Positions 33,123 through 41,717 of a DNA stretch of 64,000 bases are shown piece after piece (position 1 is the stretch's first letter; the number at the start of each line of letters is the position of its first letter). Made by a program: the position numbers and the translations under genes. Source of the stretch: Winogradskyella wichelsiae (GTDB lineage Bacteria; Bacteroidota; Bacteroidia; Flavobacteriales; Flavobacteriaceae); NCBI RefSeq assembly GCF_013403925.1, contig NZ_JABFDJ010000002.1:248001-312000 (forward strand). Direction: 5' to 3'. Under the pieces are notes generated by a model, which was not told the origin of the DNA, searched no databases, and saw nothing but the letters and a program-made list of their open reading frames with translations.

Positions 33123-36100
33123 ATGAAGGAAACCTCGAATAAATACTTAATATCTGCGCTTCTCCTAGGACTAGCTTTTCATGGTAGTGCCATATTTTTT
33201 ACGTTGGAAACAACTTATGATGCTTTAATACATCTATTTTTTGCAGACCATTATGCTAATAGTTGGTTTGAACCATGGAACTATGAATGGTATACAGGTT
33301 TTACAGTTCAAAGTTATCCACCTTTAGTACATCAATCTATAGGTTTACTCTCTTTAATTGGTGGCCTAAAATTCGGAATGTTTAGTGTTGCATTAATTGC
33401 TATTGTTCTATTTATTACAGGCACATATCGTTTTTCTTTAATGATGACTGGGAATAAAACGGTTGCTGGTTATGCCTCTGTTTTAGCTGTATTTTCATCC
33501 TCTTTTGTAGAAACACTTCACATATTTGGGCAATTACCTAGTATTATTGGTGTTTCGGTTTTAATGCATGCTTTACCAGAAATCTACTTATGGTTGAAAA
33601 CAGGTAAGAAATGGTATTTGGCAACTTCATTATCACTGATTGCAGTTACGGTTACGTCGCATCATGTGACACCCATTTTCGGAATGGTCTTCTTTATCTT
33701 TCCTTTAATAGGTATGGTTATTATGGATGTGTCGAGAGAGCAAGTCAACTCAATGAAAGAAGTGACATTCAAACTCTTCTTAAATACTTTTTTCAAACTT
33801 TTTAAACGCATTGTAAGCTTTGGAATGCTGTCCTTAGTTTTAATTATAGGCTGTATTTTTCCGTATTGGTTAAATTCTAAAGCCAACCCAATTACCCAAG
33901 TTCCTATTCCACATGGTTCTCGTGATAACTTTTTAGAAATCACATCTTCTGGATTAGTCTTCTTTTTAATTCCTTGGGGAATTTTACTCGTCCTTTTACC
34001 GTATATATTTTACAGATATTACAGCAAACGCTATTTGTTTTTTGGTTTATCTGTTACCATTTGTACCATTTTAGGAACTGGTGGAACAACACCAATTCCT
34101 CTAAAAATTTTAGGCGAAACTGCTTTCAATATTTTAACATTAGACCGATTTACGCTTTGGGCTTCTATCCTATCTATACCATTAATGGGTGAATTTACCT
34201 ATCGTTTTGTTGAAGGTGATTTAAAAACACTCATTCAGTCTAAATTCGGTGCTGTATATCACAGAATTATTGGTGGATTATTAGCAGGATTAGCTGTATT
34301 TATGGTCGTTTTCACCATGAGCTTAAACTACTTTAGACCATCGCAACCTCAAAAAATAAAGATGTTACCTATTGTGAATTTCTTAAACCAAGATGACCAC
34401 GATAAATGGCGCTTTTTAACACTAGGTTTTGGCGACCAAATGGCTTGGTTAAGTGCACAGACTAATGCAATGACAGTAGATGGAAACTACCATTCTGCAA
34501 GACGATTACCAGAATTAACGACAAGACCAATTGAGCGTTTAGAGAATTCTAAATTTAAAGGTGTTGCAGGCATCGGTTCTTTACAACAATTTTTAACCAC
34601 ACCAGAAAAATACAATCTCAAGTACATATTTTCTAACGATAAATTTTACGACCCAATCCTCTACTTCTGTGGTTGGCAACGTTTACGGCAATTAGAAAAT
34701 GGCATTATGGTTTGGGAACGGCTCAATATTCCACCTGTGTCTTCTATTTTACCCAAAGAAGATGTTGCCACTTGGTTAAAAATAATGTGGGGAGTTATTC
34801 CTTTTTTAACTGTATTAGTAGCCTTTGTTTTAAACATACAGATGCTCTGGGTAAATATGTTAAAGACACGATTTAAACCTTTGCCAGACTTTTTAAACTA
34901 TTCGGTTACCTATGATAAATTTAATCGGAATGTCTTACGCGTCACACATATTTGGTCGCTCATATTAATCGTTGTGGTTTTTTATGGCATCTATTTGTTC
35001 TATCTCAAAAATGACTCGCAACGCAGTCCCGAAAATGCCATTATTGCCTATTACGATGCTTTAGATTTTAAAGAATTTGAAAAAGCACATAGTTTAATTG
35101 ACCCAGAAAGTCAACTACCAATTGCGCAATACATGTTAGAAATTTCAGTTACCGATGGGCTTTTGAGTAGTTATGCCAAAATGGACGCTATTGAAACTGA
35201 AATCACCAAACATAACGACAGTACGGTTTCTGCCAAAGTGGTTAGTCAATGGATTACACCTTTAGAAAAAATTGAAAAAGTAGATTACAAAACACTATCT
35301 AAACACAAAGGGAAATGGTATATACAGCCAGATGATTTAAACAATGATTTGCCACCAGACCAACTGTATTCTGATAATACAACCAAATATTTTAACCAAG
35401 GTAGACGACGCATTACCACAGAACAAACACATCATGAAGACATTTTAAAACAACCTGTTTTAGAAGTAGTTTCGGCTAAATTGGTACAACACGATGGTAG
35501 CTATGCTATTATTGGTGAAGTACAAAACATAGATAATGTCCCTGCAGATATTATTTTGAAAGGTACTTTGTACAACGACGATAACAAAGAGTTGGCAACA
35601 TACAACGCCAAATATCATGTGAAGCATAAATTAATGCCAAAAGAATCGAGTAGTTTCCGTATTAATTTTGAGGGTATTGCCTGGTCTAAAACACAAGATT
35701 CTATTCCAGATACTTTTAATCCAGATGAATTTACGCCTATTGAATTTGAAGAACAACCCACAAAATTCAATTTGCAAGTCGCAGGAAATGTTTCTGGTTC
35801 TGATTTATACAAAAATGTAGTACTAAGTGCTATTGATATTAAAGACAACCTTATAAACGGGAATTTATTTAATAGTGGCATCCAAGAAATTACCATACCT
35901 CAGCTATTAATCACCTATTATGATGCTAACAAAAATATGGTTTGGGTAGACCATTTATTTGTAAAAGAAGGTGTAAGACAACAACGAAAGCAAGATTTTG
36001 AATACGCTATTTTAAACGATGGAAAAGTAAACATCATAAATGATAGCATGAAAAACATTTTTGTAAACGGTTTACCAAACGAAAATATATCAGATAAAAT

Positions 36101-36212
36101 AGTACCAAACAGAATACAAAATCATACCAATGCGCAATTACAAGCTATTGAGCATCCTGATTTTAGTTATATTAAAATAGAAATTAACACGTATATAGGA
36201 AGCCCGAATTAA
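33123..36212 (+). CDS. GT-C-like polytopic membrane protein with C-terminal soluble domains
   Basis: A 1029-residue protein. Residues 1-395 contain about ten membrane helices; the first extracytoplasmic loop has TYDALIHLFFADHY (Asp33, His37) and YTGFTVQSYPPLVHQ, as in GT-C or PTPS-related membrane glycosyltransferase families. Residues about 395-550 form an extracytoplasmic domain, two more helices follow (about 553-572 and 610-632), and the tail has an NTF2-like domain (SPENAIIAYYDALDFKEFEKAH, about 640-750) and two FxLYD-like beta domains (about 775-1029). I infer a lipid-linked-sugar transferase or polymer assembly role. Its stop overlaps the next start by one base. Confidence 0.75.
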   Translation: MKETSNKYLISALLLGLAFHGSAIFFTLETTYDALIHLFFADHYANSWFEPWNYEWYTGFTVQSYPPLVHQSIGLLSLIGGLKFGMFSVALIAIVLFITGTYRFSLMMTGNKTVAGYASVLAVFSSSFVETLHIFGQLPSIIGVSVLMHALPEIYLWLKTGKKWYLATSLSLIAVTVTSHHVTPIFGMVFFIFPLIGMVIMDVSREQVNSMKEVTFKLFLNTFFKLFKRIVSFGMLSLVLIIGCIFPYWLNSKANPITQVPIPHGSRDNFLEITSSGLVFFLIPWGILLVLLPYIFYRYYSKRYLFFGLSVTICTILGTGGTTPIPLKILGETAFNILTLDRFTLWASILSIPLMGEFTYRFVEGDLKTLIQSKFGAVYHRIIGGLLAGLAVFMVVFTMSLNYFRPSQPQKIKMLPIVNFLNQDDHDKWRFLTLGFGDQMAWLSAQTNAMTVDGNYHSARRLPELTTRPIERLENSKFKGVAGIGSLQQFLTTPEKYNLKYIFSNDKFYDPILYFCGWQRLRQLENGIMVWERLNIPPVSSILPKEDVATWLKIMWGVIPFLTVLVAFVLNIQMLWVNMLKTRFKPLPDFLNYSVTYDKFNRNVLRVTHIWSLILIVVVFYGIYLFYLKNDSQRSPENAIIAYYDALDFKEFEKAHSLIDPESQLPIAQYMLEISVTDGLLSSYAKMDAIETEITKHNDSTVSAKVVSQWITPLEKIEKVDYKTLSKHKGKWYIQPDDLNNDLPPDQLYSDNTTKYFNQGRRRITTEQTHHEDILKQPVLEVVSAKLVQHDGSYAIIGEVQNIDNVPADIILKGTLYNDDNKELATYNAKYHVKHKLMPKESSSFRINFEGIAWSKTQDSIPDTFNPDEFTPIEFEEQPTKFNLQVAGNVSGSDLYKNVVLSAIDIKDNLINGNLFNSGIQEITIPQLLITYYDANKNMVWVDHLFVKEGVRQQRKQDFEYAILNDGKVNIINDSMKNIFVNGLPNENISDKIVPNRIQNHTNAQLQAIEHPDFSYIKIEINTYIGSPN

Positions 36213-37429
36213 TGCAACTTAAACGCACATATCTATTTCTTTTAGGTTTGATTTTATTATCATCATTTGCTGTTGTACAGCAAAATGAAACGGTTAATAC
36301 CATTGAATTACTTACCACACAAACCGATTTTAAAGTTGGCACTAACATCGTTTTAAAATTTTCAATTTCTGAAGTAGAACAACCCTTATTGTATTGCTCT
36401 AATAGTTATGGCTCAACAGTGATTTCTTCAACTTTAAAAAATAACACGTTAGAATATTTTATTCCTGAAAACATCACTAAAAAAATAGGTGTTGTTAATT
36501 GGAAATTGTTGACTAAAAACGAATCTATTTCAGGTCAATTCAACATCAATCCAAAAGCAGAAGTTGCGACTTTAGAAACCTATATTGGACCACCAAGTAT
36601 TGAAGCTGGCGGAACAGATTACACCATGTTGGTTGTAATCCCAACAGACTCACTAGACAATCCTGTACCAACGAATACATTGGTAAAAACGAAGCATCAA
36701 TTTTTAGCCTCAGAAGAAACCAATGATATTTACACGAAGAATTTAATTTCGTGGAGGAATATGTATTCTAAAAAAGAAAGTGGACGTATGTTGGTCTCTT
36801 CAGAAAGTCTTGGCATCAATTCTAAAGAATTTACCGTTAATGTGATGCCTGCAATTCCGACGGATTTCAAAATTTCGGCATCACGACCTCATAATTATGC
36901 AGATGGCAATCAAATCACAACGTTCACCACGTCAATATTAAAAGACAAACAAAATAATGTGATTAGCGATGGTACTTTCGTCACCTTTTTTATCACCAAT
37001 TCTGAAGGTAATATTTTAAAAACCACAGGCACAACAATAGATGGTGTTGCGACTTCAAAAATGATTCATCCAGATTATGAAGATACTTGGAACATTAAAG
37101 CCTATGTTGATGGCATGGCAGAAAGTGATAATATTTCTCTTAACTACAAACAAGTTATTGAAGATTTCGACGTTGCTTTTTCAGACCAAAACAGAACCAT
37201 AACCGTTGGTCCTTTGCAAAGTTTTATGCAACAAATGATTCCGGATGGATTGCATGTAAAATTGAAAATATATCAAAACGAAAAACTCATTAATACCATA
37301 ACCAAAACATCATTTAATGGTTATGTAAATTTCAAATTAAAACCAGCTATTTACAACAATGGCACTTACAATTTTATCATTGAAACGGCTGGTTTATCAA
37401 AAGAATTTAAATCAAAAGAACTATGGTAG
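36212..37429 (+). CDS. exported Ig-like-domain protein of the exopolysaccharide locus
   Basis: A 405-residue protein with an N-terminal hydrophobic signal (LFLLGLILLSSFAVVQQ) and otherwise only beta-rich sequence. Three to four Ig-like repeats can be guessed, including one resembling bacterial Ig-like (Big_1/invasin) modules (DGNQITTFTTSILKDKQNNV, then GVATSKMIHP). No catalytic motif. It sits between the GT-C-like gene (1-bp overlap) and the GH5-like gene (7-bp overlap), so the three proteins are probably made in fixed ratio and may work as a periplasmic assembly. I do not recognise a named family. Confidence 0.7.
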   Translation: MQLKRTYLFLLGLILLSSFAVVQQNETVNTIELLTTQTDFKVGTNIVLKFSISEVEQPLLYCSNSYGSTVISSTLKNNTLEYFIPENITKKIGVVNWKLLTKNESISGQFNINPKAEVATLETYIGPPSIEAGGTDYTMLVVIPTDSLDNPVPTNTLVKTKHQFLASEETNDIYTKNLISWRNMYSKKESGRMLVSSESLGINSKEFTVNVMPAIPTDFKISASRPHNYADGNQITTFTTSILKDKQNNVISDGTFVTFFITNSEGNILKTTGTTIDGVATSKMIHPDYEDTWNIKAYVDGMAESDNISLNYKQVIEDFDVAFSDQNRTITVGPLQSFMQQMIPDGLHVKLKIYQNEKLINTITKTSFNGYVNFKLKPAIYNNGTYNFIIETAGLSKEFKSKELW

Positions 37430-38937
37430 GTCTTAACAAAAACATACTACGTTCTATATTAATTGCCTCATACATTATGATTGTAGCCCTAATCATTTCT
37501 GGTGTAAGCGCATTATTTAGTTATCTAAATACAGGTGCAGACCGAAGCACCATGTTGCACACAGAAATACAGAAAGTAGAACAGTATTTACCCAAAATAG
37601 ATTGGGAACCTTTACAAAATGAAGGTCGGTCTATGGACAACCAAACGTTAAACGCTTTACAAAGCAATTATTTAGACGCTTGGTATGTAAAACAAATAGC
37701 CTATAAAACCAATAAACCAGCCGGAATTAAAGATTATTACACCGATAGCGCTAGAGAAAATTTATACCGTTTTATTGAATTAAATAAAGCCGAAGACATT
37801 ACTATTGAAGCGACGACACTAAAACACAATCCTACTTTAGAATTTTTTAGTGAAGACGGCCAAATGGCTGTGATAACAGACCGAAATGTTATAGAATACA
37901 AACGTGTTTTTAAAGCTGAAAAGGTCATTTTAGAAACTACCGAAACGTCTAACTACAAAATGGTGTTTTTACTAGAAGATGGCTTTTGGCGCATTAGACA
38001 TTTAGTAAAGGAACAAGCTGAGACTTATGATGCTAAAACGGAACCTATTTCGGTTGATGATTTGAATATAAAAGGCATTAACTATTATCCGCAGGCCAAT
38101 CCTTGGAATATGTTTGGTGCCGAATTCTCTGCAGATACCATATCTAAAGATTTTAAGATTATTAAGGATGCTGGTTTAAATTCGGTACGATTATTTGTGC
38201 AATATGAAGACTTCGGCAAAGAACATGTAAATCCTAAAAAACTTGAAAAGCTTAAAGAAACTTTAGATTTAGCAGAAGCGCATCATTTAAAAGTGGTGTT
38301 AACCTTATTCGATTTTTATGGCGATTATTCTGTGATGAGTTGGACGTTAAACCAACGTCACGCAGAAACCATAGTTGAAGCCGTAAAAGACCACAGCGCA
38401 CTCTTAGCTTGGGATATTAAAAACGAACCCAATTTAGATTTTGAATCTCGACAAAAAGCCGTTGTGATTGCTTGGTTAGATAATATGATTGATTTGGTAA
38501 AATCGGTAGATACTATTCATCCTGTAACTATTGGTTGGTCTAACACGCAAAGTGCTTCCACATTAAAGGATAAAGTAGATTTTATATCGTTTCATTATTA
38601 CGAAGATTTAGAACATTTAGACGATGCCATAGAAACCATAAAAACTGAAATACCTAATAAACCCTTAGTACTTCAAGAATTTGGAATATCTTCTTACTCT
38701 GGTTTTTGGAAACCTTTTGGCTCATCTGATGAAGACCAAGCTAATTACCACAAAAAAATCCAAGAACAAATTGCCGCTAATAATTTGCAATTTATGTCTT
38801 GGACTTTATATGATTTTACGGATGTGCCAACGGATGTTGTAGGTAGTCGTCCTTGGCGTCGTAATACCCAAAAACACTTTGGGTTTATTGATAAAAATGG
38901 GGCAAAAAAGGCATCGTTTAAATATATTTCTAATTGA
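37423..38937 (+). CDS. membrane-anchored GH5-type glycoside hydrolase
   Basis: A 504-residue protein with one N-terminal membrane helix (about 10-32), an NTF2-like domain ending in VFLLEDGFWRIRHLV (about 60-200) and a GH5/clan A (beta/alpha)8 domain (about 215-504). The acid/base Glu335 is in WDIKNEPN and the nucleophile Glu419 in VLQEFGIS, with HYY and WTLYDF in the expected places. Many exopolysaccharide systems encode a periplasmic hydrolase that trims or frees the polymer. Here it is the last gene of an overlapping trio with a GT-C-like and an Ig-like protein. The substrate linkage is unknown. Confidence 0.85.
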   Translation: MVGLNKNILRSILIASYIMIVALIISGVSALFSYLNTGADRSTMLHTEIQKVEQYLPKIDWEPLQNEGRSMDNQTLNALQSNYLDAWYVKQIAYKTNKPAGIKDYYTDSARENLYRFIELNKAEDITIEATTLKHNPTLEFFSEDGQMAVITDRNVIEYKRVFKAEKVILETTETSNYKMVFLLEDGFWRIRHLVKEQAETYDAKTEPISVDDLNIKGINYYPQANPWNMFGAEFSADTISKDFKIIKDAGLNSVRLFVQYEDFGKEHVNPKKLEKLKETLDLAEAHHLKVVLTLFDFYGDYSVMSWTLNQRHAETIVEAVKDHSALLAWDIKNEPNLDFESRQKAVVIAWLDNMIDLVKSVDTIHPVTIGWSNTQSASTLKDKVDFISFHYYEDLEHLDDAIETIKTEIPNKPLVLQEFGISSYSGFWKPFGSSDEDQANYHKKIQEQIAANNLQFMSWTLYDFTDVPTDVVGSRPWRRNTQKHFGFIDKNGAKKASFKYISN

Positions 38938-38977
38938 TTAAGATTAATTAGAATAAGTTCTGTTTTTGAAATTAAAT

Positions 38978-40198
38978 TTACCTAGTCATGGTAGACTTCA
39001 AATGCACTGCGTTTTCTGTTGTTTTTTTTGTTATGATATCTGAAAAGGTTTCTAAATACATCTCTGCTATTTGAGACATTGGATGTGCTGTTGCTGCATT
39101 ATAATTAATTTTAGAAAGCTTTACTCTGTAAGCTTCATTTGTTAATATAGCTTCTATAGCAGACGCTAAACTTTCAACACTAGTGGGGTCAAAAAATTCA
39201 CCTCCATAACCTTCATCTTGTACTAATAAAGCTAAATCTCCTAAATCTGGCATTACAACTGCTTTACCGTAACTTCCTGCTTGGTGTAAAACCCCTGAAC
39301 TCCCGGTTGTAGAAGTATAAGGAAATACGACTACTGCACTTTCATTAAATAAGGTAGGCACTTCGTGTTCTTCAACGTAACCTGTAAACCTTACCTGAGG
39401 GACGTGTTTATAATCTTCTTGTACTTTAGCTAAATAACCTGGCACATTAGGGTTATCTGTTCCTGCAATGACAACTTCTAAATCGAGTCCTGTTTTTGCT
39501 CTAACTAACTCTACTGCTTCAATCATACCTTCTACTTTTTTGTAACTTCCAAATTTTCCGAAGGTCATAATTTGCATTGGCCCTTTTGGTAATCTATAAC
39601 TAGGTTCTGCTGCTATTTCAAAAGTACCGTGAGGTATTAATTTTACATTAGGGGCTAAATATTTTATCTCTAAAATATTCACATACTTCTGCATTGTTAC
39701 TGCTACTGTATCAGCTTGCAAAATAAGTCTTGTTAAGTTAGTTCCTATAAATCCATAGATTTTCTGCATTAATTTATTAGATGTAAAACCTGCACTTCCT
39801 AAATCTACTTCTTCAAGAATATTGTGTAGTAGAACGATGTTAGGAATCTTTTTCAACTTGCACACTAATGGTAACATAAGGCCCAAGGCAGCTGCTATTT
39901 TTTTATCACCAAACTTCATGAACTGTAAATTAAACAATACAGCATCTGGTTTTGTGTTATTGATGGCTTTTGTTACTAAAAAGATATTTTTATAACTATT
40001 AAAAGACCAACATTCTTTTACGGTTATTTTACAACCTTGCTCTGTAAATTGAATATCCTTAGCTCCTTCTGTTTTATCTGTTAGTAAGATCAGTTCTGTA
40101 ACTGCTTCCTTTTGTCTAAACTGTTTTACTAAATGGTAAGCATACTCATTTAGAGTGACTTTACTTGGAGGGTATGCTGTTACTATGGCTAGTTTCAT
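38978..40198 (-). CDS. GT4 family glycosyltransferase
   Basis: A 406-residue GT-B-fold glycosyltransferase. The N-terminal half begins MKLAIVTAYPPSKVTLNEYA. The donor-binding half shows the family pattern MQIMTFGKFGSYKKVEGMIEA, VVIAGTDNPN, VRFTGYVEEHEVP, and the substrate loop FPYTSTTGSSGVLHQAGSYGKAVV, though an E residue of the usual EX7E motif is not obvious. It probably adds sugar to a lipid- or polymer-linked acceptor in the cytoplasm. It stands alone facing left, with a LytTR-like motif at 40293-40304 and a -7-like GAAATTTG (complement of 40236-40243). Confidence 0.88.
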   Translation of the reverse strand: MKLAIVTAYPPSKVTLNEYAYHLVKQFRQKEAVTELILLTDKTEGAKDIQFTEQGCKITVKECWSFNSYKNIFLVTKAINNTKPDAVLFNLQFMKFGDKKIAAALGLMLPLVCKLKKIPNIVLLHNILEEVDLGSAGFTSNKLMQKIYGFIGTNLTRLILQADTVAVTMQKYVNILEIKYLAPNVKLIPHGTFEIAAEPSYRLPKGPMQIMTFGKFGSYKKVEGMIEAVELVRAKTGLDLEVVIAGTDNPNVPGYLAKVQEDYKHVPQVRFTGYVEEHEVPTLFNESAVVVFPYTSTTGSSGVLHQAGSYGKAVVMPDLGDLALLVQDEGYGGEFFDPTSVESLASAIEAILTNEAYRVKLSKINYNAATAHPMSQIAEMYLETFSDIITKKTTENAVHLKSTMTR

Positions 40199-40235
40199 AA
40201 TAGATGAAATTTAAATGTTTTAATTAATTACAATG

Positions 40236-40304
40236 CAAATTTCAGATTTTATTTCTCTAAAAATCAACACTTTCTTTCGAAGACACTTTACTGTCGACGA
40301 ATGG
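40236..40304 (-). promoter_or_regulatory. GT4 promoter with LytTR-like motif
   Basis: Leftward CCATTCGTCGAC (complement of 40293-40304) with -7-like GAAATTTG 50 bp downstream. The flanking sequence TTCGAA 11 bp beyond TTTACT recurs as TTAGAA at the 48.0-kb copy, so conservation extends past the core. The motif lies just after the stop codon of the flippase gene. Confidence 0.55.
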
Positions 40305-40306
40305 AA

Positions 40307-41572
40307 TTATTCTTTAGATAAAGCTTTTTTATGTGTCGTTATTTCAATCTTAAAAAACACTAACTGTATGATTAACAACAAAGTCATTGCTATAATTTGC
40401 ATATGTACAACTTGTTCTAAACTATCGTGAAAAAAGACAACCAACACTATTTGTAGCATTCCAAAAACCCCTGAAATGATTACTGGCACGTATTTATCTA
40501 GAGACAAATAGTAATAAGCAAAGATGTTAGAAATAGCAAACATTGAAGTGGCAATAGCATATTTCCATAACAGAGGTGCCATGGCAATATATTGTTCACC
40601 AAAAAGAATTTTGATAATCAGCTCAGGAAAACTTAAACAAGTTAAAACAATAATTATTGAAATAGCAGCAATGTAACCCACATATTTAAATAATACAGAA
40701 GCGGTTTCTTTTCCCTCTTTCTTCAACTCAACAACTGCTGGTAAGAGTAACATAACAAACATCCAAGCTATAAAATATACAATTCTACCTATTAAAGCCA
40801 AAGAAGCATATAAGCCAGCTTCGTATGGCTCGAAATAATGTTTTACGAGTAAGATGTCACTATTATTAATTATGATTTGTGTAAGCTCGTAAAATGCAGT
40901 TAACATAAAGAAATTCTTTATTTGTTTGCTATAATCGAGTGATAAAGCTTTTGGCTTTTTAAAACTCATATGCTTCATTTTAAAAGGAAACATTCCAAAT
41001 ACAAAAGATAACACAATGCCGATGGCAATAACTGCAGAGGATTGTATATTAAATAAAAATATTAACCCTAATGTAATTAATAATCGGCTTAACATTTCTC
41101 CTTGATATGTTATAGACAACGATCTGTAAGCTTTTTTACCTTGAAATGCTCCTCTATTTACACTCATTAAAAAATACAACGGTACACCACAACCAAAAAT
41201 GACAAACATTAATGATGAGGACGTATTAAAAACTATTTTTAACTGCGACGAAAAAACGATAATTAAAACCCCTAATACAATTCCTATTAAGAAGGCTTGC
41301 TGATAAGTTTTAGCAATGAAGTTTCTAAACACATTGTTTTCAAATAATACAGAGAATTTTGCGGTTACCAATTGAAACGTCATCGCCATAAAAGACAATA
41401 CCAATAAAAAGGTAATTAGCACAGCAGCATCTGCAAATTCTGTTGGTCCAAGTACCCTTCCTAATATAAGGTTATATAAGTAATTACCCCCGTTTACAGC
41501 TAACACACTTACCATAAATAGTTGTTCTGGCGTTAACTTTCTCGTTTTGATTGCGGCTATTAGTTGCTTCAT
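40307..41572 (-). CDS. Wzx/MOP-type polysaccharide flippase
   Basis: A 421-residue inner-membrane protein with about twelve hydrophobic helices and the MOP-superfamily start (KLTPEQLFMVSVLAVNGGNYLYNLILGRVLGP). It would flip lipid-linked or nascent polymer across the inner membrane. An in-frame ATG at 41674 would add 34 residues, but I prefer 41572: the shorter form starts with the normal flippase N-terminus, and the longer one would run through a predicted promoter and LytTR-like motif. It is divergent from the TPR/barrel gene and shares its upstream region. Confidence 0.85.
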   Translation of the reverse strand: MKQLIAAIKTRKLTPEQLFMVSVLAVNGGNYLYNLILGRVLGPTEFADAAVLITFLLVLSFMAMTFQLVTAKFSVLFENNVFRNFIAKTYQQAFLIGIVLGVLIIVFSSQLKIVFNTSSSLMFVIFGCGVPLYFLMSVNRGAFQGKKAYRSLSITYQGEMLSRLLITLGLIFLFNIQSSAVIAIGIVLSFVFGMFPFKMKHMSFKKPKALSLDYSKQIKNFFMLTAFYELTQIIINNSDILLVKHYFEPYEAGLYASLALIGRIVYFIAWMFVMLLLPAVVELKKEGKETASVLFKYVGYIAAISIIIVLTCLSFPELIIKILFGEQYIAMAPLLWKYAIATSMFAISNIFAYYYLSLDKYVPVIISGVFGMLQIVLVVFFHDSLEQVVHMQIIAMTLLLIIQLVFFKIEITTHKKALSKE

Positions 41573-41601
41573 TTTTAACTGGTATTCGTTTAAATCTGAC
41601 A

Positions 41602-41671
41602 CAAATATCTCTCGTATTTCCGTGTATGTTCTGTATATTTCGATGGATGGCAAGTTGCTGTAGGTGAATGA
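41602..41671 (-). promoter_or_regulatory. flippase promoter with diverged LytTR-like motif
   Basis: The motif copy at 41660-41671 (leftward TCATTCACCTAC) is the most diverged of the set. The -7-like GATATTTG (complement of 41602-41609) lies 51 bp downstream, the same distance as at the other promoters. Confidence 0.45.
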
Positions 41672-41717
41672 CAAACTAATACGCCGTAACTTGCAATTAG
41701 AAAATTACACAGAGATT

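Noticed and set aside
40233..40430. 65-residue plus-strand frame over the GT4 promoter and flippase end
   Set aside because: Antisense shadow; the sequence contains the LytTR-like site and has no protein features.
41573..41674. 34-residue N-terminal extension of the flippase
   Set aside because: It would cover the predicted promoter and LytTR-like site and does not resemble a flippase start; the ATG at 41572 does.
41664..41717. 18-residue extension of the TPR/barrel protein
   Set aside because: It precedes a clear signal peptide that begins at the ATG at 41718.
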